Assembly: GCA_963920765.1 (NCBI GenBank)
Contig: OY987252.1
Location: 250,501-314,500, forward strand
Direction: 5' to 3'
DNA from: Ulota crispa
Taxonomy: Eukaryota > Streptophyta > Bryopsida > Orthotrichales > Orthotrichaceae
DNA length: 64,000 bases
This document shows positions 43,524-54,885 of this stretch, piece by piece. Every line of letters starts with the position of its first letter. Position 1 is the stretch's first letter. Below the pieces are notes generated by a model. The model was given only the letters and a program-made list of their open reading frames with translations, was not told the DNA's origin and ran no database searches. Position numbers and translations under genes: made by a program.

Positions 43524-44467
43524 CATGTGACCTTCATGTCATTTACTTCAAGAGGCTCCATGATCTGCAAAGCTTGAACAAATGATTTGATTGCAAATAA
43601 GTTAGCAATCTAAAACAAAGTGCCCATGCAAGAGCTAGACTGAGCATCATATACACATCATTCATGGCAACAAGTTCTACTTCAAAGTCTACTATTTTCA
43701 GGTACAAAGGATTGTAAAAACTATGATAGAAGATATTTCCTTGCAGTATAGTAAATGTAAAACAAAAGTAACTGTTTATTTGATTCCCTTCTACTATTGA
43801 CATATGAGATAATCACTTAATTAGTGATATGAACTCCTAAATGCCCATACTCAACATAGAAATGTCCACTTCAGAACTAAAGATGTGATAACTAAAAATG
43901 CTAAAAATATTTGAGAATCACCTCCATAATCAAGTTTGGAGAAGACTAAAGGATTTAAAAAAAACAAACAATTGACAATATACTGGTAATTGACAATATA
44001 CCAGTAGTCGCAACTACAATTACAATATAATAGTACAATGTTCACACAAGGGCATCATAGATGGGCAGCTTCACAAAGCCACTGTGTATGAGAATTGATC
44101 TAAATACATGTTGTGGGACAGCTTCCACTTGACCAACGCATTTTCCTTCCATGTTGCTCAAGCTTTCATAAATAGCAAGCATAAGCAGCCCCCTTTCAAC
44201 ATCAAACAAATCTGTTGACAACAACTCCTTGGCAAAACTATACCATAACACCATGGTTTGGAAAATTAAGATACACTCCCAATTAAAATATGAATATATT
44301 GAATGTTATTTTTTCTAGTAAAACCTAGGTAGAACACTGCTTCCAATTGTTTTGTTTTTCATTCACGGAAAATTTGGACGAGGTCATTGTCTTGTGTCTT
44401 TTTTGACAAACTTCACTCATCCTCTCTTCATAAGCTCAGAATAGTAAGTGAAAAACCACAAGTTTGC
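43524..44467. other. Spacer with one unassigned possible exon
   Basis: Mostly AT-rich. A 70-codon minus-strand frame at 44042-44254 (ending HSGFVKLPIYDALV) reads like real protein with regular hydrophobic spacing, but I do not recognise it and no splice partners were found. Confidence 0.35.
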
Positions 44468-44857
44468 TACTACACCAAACATTGCATTTAGTGTGGACCG
44501 TATTATTTCAAATTACCTACACTAATTTCAATACACGCAAATTCTAATGGTCCACCTCAATTTTCAACCCACATCAAATCATGTTCCTCATGAGATAGTG
44601 TGGGGTGTATCAAAATTGTTGATACAAATTAATGTGGATCAACAACAAGGTGACGATGAATAGTGATGAGGTGGCGGCAAGTGTTGAGGAGTGGACGATA
44701 TTTTTGTAGTGAGTAAGAGTGAAGTGGGGTGAATGGTGGACACATGTCAAAAAGTATCCACATCAATTGTGTCTCAAGGCCAAAATTGATGTGGTCCACA
44801 ACAATTTTCATCCACATTCCTGATGAATCCACACTATATTCAGTGTTTGGTGTAGTG
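44468..44857. mobile_element. MITE with CACTACACC-type ends
   Basis: The left end TACTACACCAAACATTGCA and the reverse-complemented right end CACTACACCAAACACTGAA are inverted repeats extending about 32 nt (to TAGTGTGGA). Length about 390 bp, noncoding. Flanking trinucleotides do not match clearly. A related fragment occurs at 27738-27812. Confidence 0.7.
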
Positions 44858-45030
44858 GAAGTAGTCATCAAAAGGTTCATTGAGGCATTTAGTTCTTCTT
44901 CCATGCAATGTCTGAATGGGTGCATGCACATTGTGCTCTTTGTAGAAAAAGGCAAATTCACACATTCCCTTTGCATCAGCTCTCTCTACCCTCTAATCTG
45001 TTGGGTAGCACTTAATTCTTAGCGTGAAAC

Positions 45031-45191
45031 AACTACTAGCAACCCTGCCGCTCCTCACTTACTATTGCGAGCATTTTAGAAGTTGGTGAGTCAATGAGGT
45101 TACAAAAAACAAGAAAAGTACTCTTTTCCACATTCTACGTAAATGAAGTGATACACTTGTCAAGTGAGGAGTGACAAAGTTTCTTGTAGTG
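45031..45191. mobile_element. CACTA-type MITE, copy 3
   Basis: 161 bp with left end AACTACTAGCAACCCTGCCG and reverse-complemented right end CACTACAAGAAACTTTG. Flanked by a perfect AAC direct repeat (45028-45030 and 45192-45194), the 3-bp duplication expected for CACTA elements. Same family as 12419-12580. Confidence 0.85.
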
Positions 45192-45511
45192 AACTATGAA
45201 TTCCATGATGTTATCGTATGTTAAGGTTATTGCGTTGCAATGAGGCAGTACTATTCTGTAGTAACAATGGCACTCATTGGCTAATTGCTTTCCATACATA
45301 GCTGTCTATACTTCTTAAAGTGGGTCAACCAAGAGTTGGTTAAAACCAATTCATCAAGAGTGAAAATGTACAAAAATCATATAGTATGGACACACTAACC
45401 ATCCTAATCAATGAAAATGTTTTCTCTCTACCAAGGCCATCAATCAGTACACCTCACATACGGCATATCTACATCAATCAAATGAGAAGGAATTCTAGGC
45501 ATATTACTATC

Positions 45512-46960
45512 TAACACTTTGATTGTATTGCAAAACTAGGTCTCTTTGAGGGGTCATGATTCCAACAACTCTCTAAGAACACTTTCAACCAAAGCACCGG
45601 ATATCTTTGTTTCAAATACTTTGACCTCATCACTGCTTACGGATCAGGATTTGGATAGCAAAAGATGTCATTTACGTTGTAAGAATGGTGATAATATTGT
45701 GCAGGTTCATACCAACAGGCAGCAAAGGTCTTCCCCCATTGAGAACAACATCATAATCATTCCGTCTCACATCCTCAAACAAAATATGACTTGTTATACT
45801 TTTGTAACAAGTCATTGCATAGCTGTACACATCAGCCTCTTTTGTCCACAAATCAAGCTGAAAATTATGATTCTTGATAGCACGTAGTACCTCAGGAGCT
45901 CTCCAAAATCTGGTTCCAATTACTCCCAAAGAGGTTTCAAAGTTGGTAATAACAAAAGTAGGTCTGGGAGGCTCAAACCGCACATTTGGCAAGATCCCAC
46001 ACTAGTAAATCCCTTCGGGCTCAACCAGCACATTAGATATTTTGAGATCCCTCTGCAAAATCCCACACTTGTGTAAACATCTCATTCCTTGAGCAATTTT
46101 GTGCATGATGCGCACTGTATTTTGCAATCAAAAAGGCCCCGCTTCAGCTATCTGGCTGGCACGCAATGATTCTATTTTATTATCAATATATGAGCGCAAA
46201 TCTCCTTCATACTTATCCATCAAAAACGCAAAGGGCCCATCCTTCAACACTGTACCACCCCGTATCCAACAACAATTGCGTTCCTCTTGCATTCAATCTG
46301 TCTCATAATTAAGGTAAAGCAGTGGAAGCATTGGTACAGACCACAACCCCTCTAGTTCTTCTAGATGGGCATACTTGAACACCTTTAATACAAAATGTCT
46401 GCTATCATCTTGGAATTGCGCATCAAAGATTCCAGCTTGCCCTCCTTCCGCAATCTTTGCACCCATCTTCAACTGCTCTCTACAGTCTAGAAAGAAACCA
46501 TATTCAGATTTAGGACAACGCCATTGCTCCACAAGCTGCTTGAATCTTTCACTATTAGCCAATAAGAGGACATGGTTGTCAAAGGACTAGCGAGGCACCT
46601 CCGTCCAGTGCTTGGTGGACTTTTTGATTTTATATTCCACCTTGGGGCAACAGTGGCTCTTAAGAAGATCTACCCTCTGCTGGCGTGGAGTCAATGCTTG
46701 TGAACATGATGCTACATCACCATCTACTGCCGCTGGTGTTTTAGTTGCCTCTTCACCAAGAACTTCTTCTTCAGTGTGTGGAGCAACACTTACAACATGG
46801 CCACTTGCAAAACAAGCTGGTAGAGTGCCAACTATCTTTCCAAGATCTCCACATGTTTGCACATAGGCTTGCAGAAATAACATGATACAGACGCTTAATT
46901 GAAGAGCACTCTGAAATGTTGAGCATTGGTGTCTTGATCATTTGTGACATTGCAAACATA
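45512..46960 (-). pseudogene. Protein kinase pseudogene
   Basis: One minus-strand frame holds from about 46883 to 45672 with four stops (46587, 46293, 46128, 46002) and no frameshift; short out-of-frame extensions lie at both ends. Domains: an N-terminal region of about 100 residues, Gly-rich KIAEGGQAGIF (about 46450), lysine in VLKVF (46385), FLMDKYEGDL, ILQRDLKISNVL (about 46055; HRD changed to QRD), ITNFETS (45944; DFG aspartate changed to Asn), GTRFWRAPEVL and KEADVYSYAMTCY. CWNHDPSKRPSF follows at about 45550. The architecture resembles a tyrosine-kinase-like family I associate with bryophytes and lycophytes. No introns are evident across 1.2 kb, so it may be a retrocopy or an intronless family member. 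Changed catalytic positions and stops argue it is dead. Confidence 0.78.
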
Positions 46961-49336
46961 ATTTCATCAACTTGCTCTAATAAATGCTCAAATGACGTTC
47001 AAAGAATGTGTTGGAGGAAGTATTGTAGTCATTTGGGCCCTAAGTGTCTTCATTGAACCATGTAATCACTATTGACCAATCATTGAAGAACAAGATTTAG
47101 CATGCTCATAGATGTAATAGTTGACAAAATAAATTATACCTTGGTATAGGCAGTGAATCTTGATTTGAGTGTGCCACTTTGACACATGACTAGTCATCCA
47201 ATTTGAACCCACTAAGAAAACCAAATGAAATTTACAAGTTGATCTTGCAAGCTATCCTCAAATCCTCCATAAGAGATGAACTAGTTTGTGAAATGAAGAG
47301 TAATATGGCAGGCCTATCCATCTGTGTACCTCATAAACATAGTGAACAAGGTCCTCAATGCCCATGGTTCCCTTTGGGCAATTTGCACACCAAATTTTGC
47401 AAAGAACGCCAAAAGTCTCTAGACTATCATAAAGCAACAACTCAAAGGGTTGATGATGCCAAGTTTGTATAATGATATGTACAAACCGCAAAAATGTCAA
47501 GCCTAGTCGCACACATAGGTTTTACACATATGTCTCATCCATCATATCTCAACGCAAAGTAGACTCACAGCATACGTCACAAAAAAGAATATATATATAC
47601 ATATGTCTCATCCCCACGGTCATCACATGTAATACTGTCAAACTTTGACGTTCAGCTTGACCATATGACATATTCAAATAGGTTTGTTCTCCTCTATCTA
47701 ATGCATGTTCTTGAAAGTGGTGAAAGTAACAATACAAACAACACATGGGAACAAATAGAAGAACGTACTTGTTGCTGTTACTGCAAAGAGGAAGAAGATC
47801 AGCACACACAGTATAGTGTAGCGTCCTCAACAACACCTGCCTTGTAATGTTAATGAAACCTGATTACCCACCTTGCTGTTAAGATAGACAAAAGCAGATC
47901 ATTAAAGTTACTCACACAAAAGAAGAAACGTGAAGCAAGGTAATAGTTGCGTGATGATTTAACCAGGTTTCTATTTGACACAGCGCATCAATGTGTGCAC
48001 AATCTACACGGCACAAACTACACCCATCAAAACCATACCTGAAATATCAAAGATGGGATGAAAACACTATCCTATCTAGAATTGGAGGTTTTTGTCAACA
48101 ATCAAATTGAATCGGCATCATCTAGGGGCAAAGAAATCAAAGAGAAGAAGAACAATACCGCTTTATAACCCATAATTTTTTGCATAAACAAAGGAAAGAC
48201 ACTGTAGTCGGCAATGTCATTGTACTAGACAATGCTGATATAGTGACACCGCTTTCCCAGATACTTCATACTATTCTTTCCTAGATACTTTAGACTGTTT
48301 GTTCCCAAATACTTCAGATTGTTTTTTCCCAGATACTTCAAATTATTCTTTTCTAGGTACTTCAGATTATTCTTTCCCAGATACTTTAGATTATTCTTTT
48401 CAATCGTTCATACCAGACACATTCCATAATACTAATTCCTAAATGTCAGAATGTGCAAGTGGTGGCTGTGGTATTTCGGTCATATGATGACGTAGTAACC
48501 ACCTTTCTTTGCAGCCAGAGTTTGCAAAGTTGGACATATCATATGATGCGCTTCCTACAAGGCCACCTCCAATGAGGTCACCTCCAATGGGCCCCATGTG
48601 ATGGAGGCCCCTCGGACGGTGCCTCTTTGGATGTTAGCGCCTGATACTCGAGCACTTCCAATGTGGGCGCCGCCTCGTGTGGAGGAACACCATCATGTTC
48701 ATCATCATTTTCATCTTCATCATGTGAGATGTGAATAGTGTAAAGAGAATGAGATTGGTATAGAAGAAGTGATGATAGACTCACAAGTTCAATTTAGAGC
48801 ACCAATGTTTTTTTCCATGTGTATCTGATGTTTACACCATGTGAACATCTCAAAGAATCAAAGGGCTCAGTGTTGTCAAACATTGAGTCTCTACAAAATA
48901 CTATCATGAATGTAAGAAGCTAATGGAGTGTACCATCCAAGTCTTCACATCTATAATATACTCATTTGGGTTTGCAAAAAACATGACTCATGACCACTTG
49001 AATAATTGCGCAAAAGACCTAAACACACAAAACAAAACTTTGTGTTAGTGATGCAATTATGTGTAAAATACATCTTTCATAGGAAATACAATGTGTAATT
49101 AGGAGCAGCAAGTAAAATCAAAGTTCCTTACAAAGTCTTTATTATGACTCTAGCAATTGCTCTAGAATGAAATGCCTTGGATGTGCAAATAAATGCTAGA
49201 ACTGGTTTTTGTCTAATCTATGCTTTTAGAAAAATCCATCCTTTTAAATAGTGTGCAAATAATCTTATGAGGATTTTAAGTTTGTAGGGCATATAGTTTA
49301 GAGTTTAGGGAAGTACTTGAATTTGAAGGTGTATGC
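46961..49336. other. Spacer, no gene seen
   Basis: No supported gene. Several 60-95-codon frames exist without domains or splice support. A 24-bp tandem repeat is listed separately. Confidence 0.4.
48256..48400 (+). repeat. 24-bp tandem repeat, six copies
   Basis: AGATACTT or a close variant recurs at 48259, 48283, 48307, 48331, 48355 and 48379, an exact 24-bp period. Units read CCCAGATACTTCAGATTATT with variation. Confidence 0.92.
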
Positions 49337-49994
49337 TCACATGTACACTATTGCAAAGGTGAATCCACAACTAGCAATGGCAATGCTTGCGGTGGCCTGA
49401 TATGGGACACCACTGATTTTTTGCACCCCTCTGTACAAGGGATTGGAGCATCCTCCAATCTCATGTCCCAGTGTTGGTCTATAGAAGGCCGTCAAATAAA
49501 TGTACACTGCGTCGTTGTCCCACTCGAGGAATTCCTTAGAGCTAGTGTCTCAGCATGCTGGGCACTCTTCCTCTGGAGACCACACCTTCTGTGTCGAGTT
49601 CCTACCAAGCTTCAATTTCAGCTCCTCCTCAGCTACCACTTTAGTCACTTGGCAAAACATCAAAACCAATGTAAGAAAAGTTGGAAATAGATTCAATTAA
49701 AGTTGGAACTAGAAATAATTGAAGTTGGAATGACTATTATTATCATTATTATCACTATTATCATTATTATCATTATTATCATGTTACTAGTATATGTACT
49801 GGATTGGTTATCTCCAATGGGTAGTGTAAATTATGATAAGTTAAGTAAAATTATAAAAGTAAAAGTCAAAAATAAAAGATAACAAACTATCTCCCAATTA
49901 TCTCTCAATTATGTCTTTTAGTAATCACAACAATATCCGTTAGCGCACTTATTATATATATATATGTATATATATATATGTATATATATATATG

Positions 49995-50043
<49 letters not shown>

Positions 50044-51894
50044 ATATATATATATATGTATGTATATATCAAAAATTGGGAGATATTACATTAGAAAAGA
50101 ATGTGAGATTGCCTAACAAGCTTCCAACAAAAAGTATTGCAACAACGCACCTTGTTGTGAGTTCTCCATAACCACAACACAACGTCCTTCTTTGTAACTA
50201 CTGCATCAAACAAGTTTTTGCAAAACAAAAAATAAACAAATAAATGCAACATACTAAGAGAAACTTATCTAGAGTCCAGGAAAAGAATATTAAGTGCTAA
50301 ATCTTACAATCATCTTAATATAACCATGAAATGGGTTGTATAACACAATCTAAATATGAGACAGACCTAGCAATTGTGAAATGTTGGTGGCATTTATTAC
50401 AGTCGTAGAAGTCGGCAACAAAAGTGTTTACTGCTGAGATTACAATGCTACTCTCGAAGACTTCCACTTGCATGGTCAACGAATGCAACAACAGCCACAA
50501 TCCACAACTGCATCCAAAACAAAAACATAACATGACTAATTAAACTAATTCAATGATAAATTCATATTTTGAGTTGAAGAGAATCATATTTTCTAAACTA
50601 TTAATGAACATTAAATATCAACATTTATTTTTTTCATTTAACAGACATGAATTTATCCTTGATTCAACAATATATGCCTTAGAAAATTGCAAAAAATAAA
50701 CCATAGAACTGACAAATCATCAACATTCACAAGCTAAACTCTTAGGTTTAAAGGTTTATCATTAGTTCAACTGCATTGACTAAAGTTGCACCTATATCCA
50801 CAGTCTTTTCCATCACATGTCTCCTAAAAAGAAATTACATATAGAAAATGTGACTAGTTAGAATTATAAGAGAAAGATGAAGTCTTGTTGGTTGAAAATG
50901 GGGAGGAATATGGTAGTACACTCACCTCCCTTTACAAGAACATCAGTTATTTCATGTATAACACTTGGCTTGGATTGTTGTAGAGGGAGATAAGAACTCA
51001 AGCCAACTTTATAAGGTAAGTAAATAGGATTGTGTAAATGGGACTGTACTTACCCAGAAGCTCCCAGGTAAGCCTGGGCCACATATTTGTTGCTCCCTCA
51101 ATGCATTTGAGGGAGGTTGGCGGCGTGGCCACCACTTTGCTATGTTTTTTAGCACTTTCAAACTCCCCTCACGGCACCTAAAAACCATGCCATACAAATA
51201 AAATAACAATAATAATAATAAATAATTTTTAAAAAAATGATATAACATAAACAATTTCCTTATTCACAAGGGCAGTTTTTGAATCAATTGCTAATTTCCA
51301 TCTAACAAGCCCTAATCCATACGTTAATGGCATCAAAAAACTCACTCAATAGACATACTTATGTCATACAACAACTGTAAATAGCACTCTTTGCACCGCT
51401 CTGCATACTCTTGATGATTACACAAGTTACAAAAGGGGCCAATAACTTTTCTTTAACAACATATGTATGTTTTATCTCAACATCACAATTGTTGTTAAAA
51501 CACCAATTTCATCAAAAGGGGTGGCAACTACTTGCAATTATTTTTGTACATATTATTTGGTTTTGAGTTGTGGTTTATTGGGTTACAGTTTTTATGATAT
51601 ACTTCAATCTATTCTTACTTTTGAGAATAATTTTTGGCAAGGAGAGTACCTTTTAGAAGAGTGGTGCCTTTCCAAGAGGTGAACGAATTAGATGAAAGAG
51701 GCTTGACTGGATGAAAGAGGCTCGACTATATGACCGCATCCTTTGCACAAAACAAGCATTTATGGAAGTCAAATTTCACTAACAAGGAAAGAAAAAGAAA
51801 AGAGAACTTGAAAGTGCTTACCTTCTCATCCATCATGTGTGAAAAAGCATGAGCATTTGCTTCTTCCACATCTTGCAATGTTCCAAGCACCTTC
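49337..51894 (-). pseudogene. QSOX-type sulfhydryl oxidase, 3' exons
   Basis: Seven exons (minus strand): 51822-51894, about 51650-51725, 51054-51177, 50792-50823, 50347-50507, 50147-50200, 49337-49647. From 51650 down, phases join exactly, giving HHSSKR-CREGSLKVL, PGSFW-ETCDGKDCGYS-CGLWLLLHSL, DFYDCNKCHQHF, DVVLWLWRTHNKV and SPEEECPAC, then a C-terminal membrane-like segment (SIAIASCGFTFAIVYM). This is the Erv/ALR half of a QSOX, which makes disulfides in secretory proteins; CNKC at about 50400 is the FAD-proximal pair. DVEEANAHAF at 51822-51894 is the linker. Defects: TAA at 51688-51690, UGA at 49560-49562 just after CPAC, and a phase break between the first two exons. No thioredoxin domain was found upstream. 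Either a decaying paralog or a gene with sequence errors. Confidence 0.8.
49735..50070. repeat. ATT/ATC and TATATG microsatellites in intron
   Basis: 49735-49785 is a run of ATTATC/ATT triplets and 49945-50070 is (TATATATG)n/(TA)n. Both lie in the last QSOX intron. Confidence 0.92.
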
Positions 51895-54885
51895 CTCATC
51901 AACAAAACAAACATAGATAATGCTTATCAAAAAATCAACAAGTAGTAACATATGAAAACATGACACAATATTCACATGTATTGCACGTCGCACAATACAT
52001 GAAAGATATTGAACTTCTTACTTGTAAGGTCACCCGGAGTATCAATGAGATATTGATCATTTACTTTATGATTTGTTGGCTTTTAGATCAATGGGAAAGA
52101 TTTTGGTACTCTTTAAGTAGCAATTTTAGCTGCCTTTGAGGAAGAAGTAGGAGAGATTATGAACCTTAGCCACTTTCTTTGACTTATAGCTATTACATCA
52201 ATGGAAAAGCTTGGTGGTTTCTTCATTAACACTAATATCAGTTTAGATGGTCTCTAAACTCAAGTGAGAACCTTCAAAAGTGTCATATGGTAAAGAAAAA
52301 AATTGCTGCCTTCTTCCTTCCTCTTTGAGGTGATTATAGACTAGTTGAGAGCTATTTAGGGCTGTTTTTAATACTTAAAAATAAAAGAGAGGTCCTAACT
52401 CATGGTATCTAATATAACAAATAACACAATTTTGGTAATGTGTTTAGTTGGGTGAGATTCAAGACCCGCCATTGCCAAGCGACCGTTCTAGGAAGTTGAT
52501 TTCCTAGAATTGCTTCATCACTTTTGTCCCCTTCCTTCTCGTTTATCAAAGAATATCATCTAAATTCCAAACAAAAGCCATAATTAGTGACTGCAAACAA
52601 CACTACTAAGTCACCAACTTGAATACAAACTCAATGGTCTACCATCACAACAACAACAAGCCTCAGAAAGAGCTAAATGATTGAAATTACTACAAAACAC
52701 TAATTAAAATGAAGAACTTTCAAAATTATTATATGGTGCTCATCATCAATTTATCACTTAAAAAAGAACACAAAGATTGCAGATTCTAGGAAGTTTTTGG
52801 TGGAACTTCAAAATGTCAATGTTCCACATTAGAAACCATAAAGTGCACCAGGTTGATAACAAAGTCTATTTCAAAAGAAAACCAAAATTATAAAGTGAAT
52901 CAATTTAATGACCAAGTCTAGTTTTAGAAAAAAATTAAAATAATCATGATAAAAGTTTGAAATATTATTTTGGTAGACTTTCTACATATATAGAATTCAA
53001 GGAAGGATTTTTTTTTTCTAGGCAAGGCATTAACCCTTAAACTTCAGTCGAGAACCATATATATAGGCAAAAATTTAACTCTGTAGAATGTAAAATATGT
53101 ATGAAAGTTTAGCAAGAGACACACTTCTAGATTGAAGATTATTCAACTAACATCTTTCATTTGGAGGCCATTTCAATATCATTGGTTGAAATATGACACC
53201 ATAAATGTAGAATATTGAGACCTACTGAGGTTTGAGGGCTAAAATGGATGCTTATTTGTTGAGGCGCTTGTTGATCCACTAAAGAAGGTCATTTGCAGCG
53301 GACACCTCGGCTCATGCCACAGAATCCAATCCCCAGTTCCCTCTTTGGGTTGTTCAAATTGACAGTTACAAAGGTGCATAAGCCTTGGGTGGTTCAACCC
53401 ATTCACATTGACAATGTTCAGGTCCATTTGACAGTATCCTCATATGCCATTTATTTATTATGTTTAATAATTCAAAAATTCATGAATTTATTCAATAATT
53501 TATATTTCATAAATCATTCTACTTATCTCAAGCTACTCCAGCTCAGCCTCCATTTATCTTGTCAACCTCAGAATAAAATTTTGTTTTTATACCACCATGA
53601 TTTTACATATTCATTACTTTTAGTATACCATTCTTGTATGAATCTATATTTAAAGTAATACTCCCTAAAATGGCTCTACTGATAACACTACTTTGACATC
53701 TTATTGGTGTCGCTCTAGGGTGGTCAATCCTTATAACTTCTATAGACTCATTCTAGATCTCAATGCATTACTAACCTGGATTTAATATTACTCTCAGTCA
53801 ATTAAGCTCTTTTAGACATGACTCAAAATCAATCATGGAGATGAAAATGCTCATGTCACTCTTTACTTTTGTTAGATTCTAATGTATACATTAACTCTCA
53901 TGTCTCCCAAAGACAATAAATGCATGTGTGTATTCTCTCTACTTTATTACACTCATCCTACATAAATAATAATTTAATAGAACAAAGGACTATCACTCTA
54001 CTGTCCCTTTCTTTTCCATAAGCAATCCAATTGTCACTAAATTTCTAATCTCCAAACCTTCAAAGTTAGATATTGCTCTTTGGCTCATGTTGTTAGTATG
54101 TTAATTATCACAGTATCAAAGTAATCCATAAAGTTACTCCATTGCATGTGTTTGATCTAGTCAACTCAACCTTAAACTCTTGTTTACCACTCAAGTAGAC
54201 TATTACTGTATCGACTTGGCTGCAAGGAAAGGATGACTATAGACTCTTCTTGTTATATTGTTACAAACTCCATCTTAATTGACTATCATTCACTTTGTAT
54301 TATTTGGCAAAAAGTACATAAATTGACTTGAAATAAATAGAAATATAAATTGTGTTTGATCTAACTTCAATCAGTATTAGCTCTCTCAAAATCTTCTCAA
54401 ATAGACTCACACTCATAATATTGCATATCTAAGGTTGTGTGGTAATCTTTTCTCTATGGCTAATCAACTTATGTTCTAGTCAAATCGACTGCAATTGTTT
54501 AACTGCTCCAATTGTTGGTTTGGTAGAGCCGCCATTAACTATACTTTTCCAATTTTTAAATTGTAAGTCAAATTGAAATTCTATTTGACTTATATCTTTG
54601 AAATATTTCCTATTTGGTTCAATTTTGAACCCTCTTTTCACTACTAAAATTGAAAAGAGTTTAAAAATAAAATTTTAATGTTTACATAGCTCCCTTTTTA
54701 ATCTATTTGACTCCTAGCAAGTACAAAACTAGAAAGTATTGGAGGGATATCTATACTTATAAAAGTTACTATTCAGGTCCGTCTTCTATTTTAAGGTCGC
54801 TTGTTCCAATGATTATCTGCATGTCGTGTCTTGTTGCGGACACCTTGTGCCATTAGCTTAGTAGCATCACGGTGCACATTGTCGT
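51895..54885. other. Upstream of QSOX exons, no clear gene
   Basis: A possible further exon at about 52018-52070 (minus; NDQYLIDTPGDLT) fits the QSOX linker but its phase does not join. The rest is AT-rich. A thioredoxin-type WCxxC exon was looked for on the minus strand and not found. The frame at 53293-53658 has no recognisable domain. Confidence 0.35.

Noticed and set aside
49560-49562. UGA after CPAC read as selenocysteine
   Set aside because: The position is not a redox residue in QSOX, no SECIS-like element was identified, and another plain stop exists upstream.
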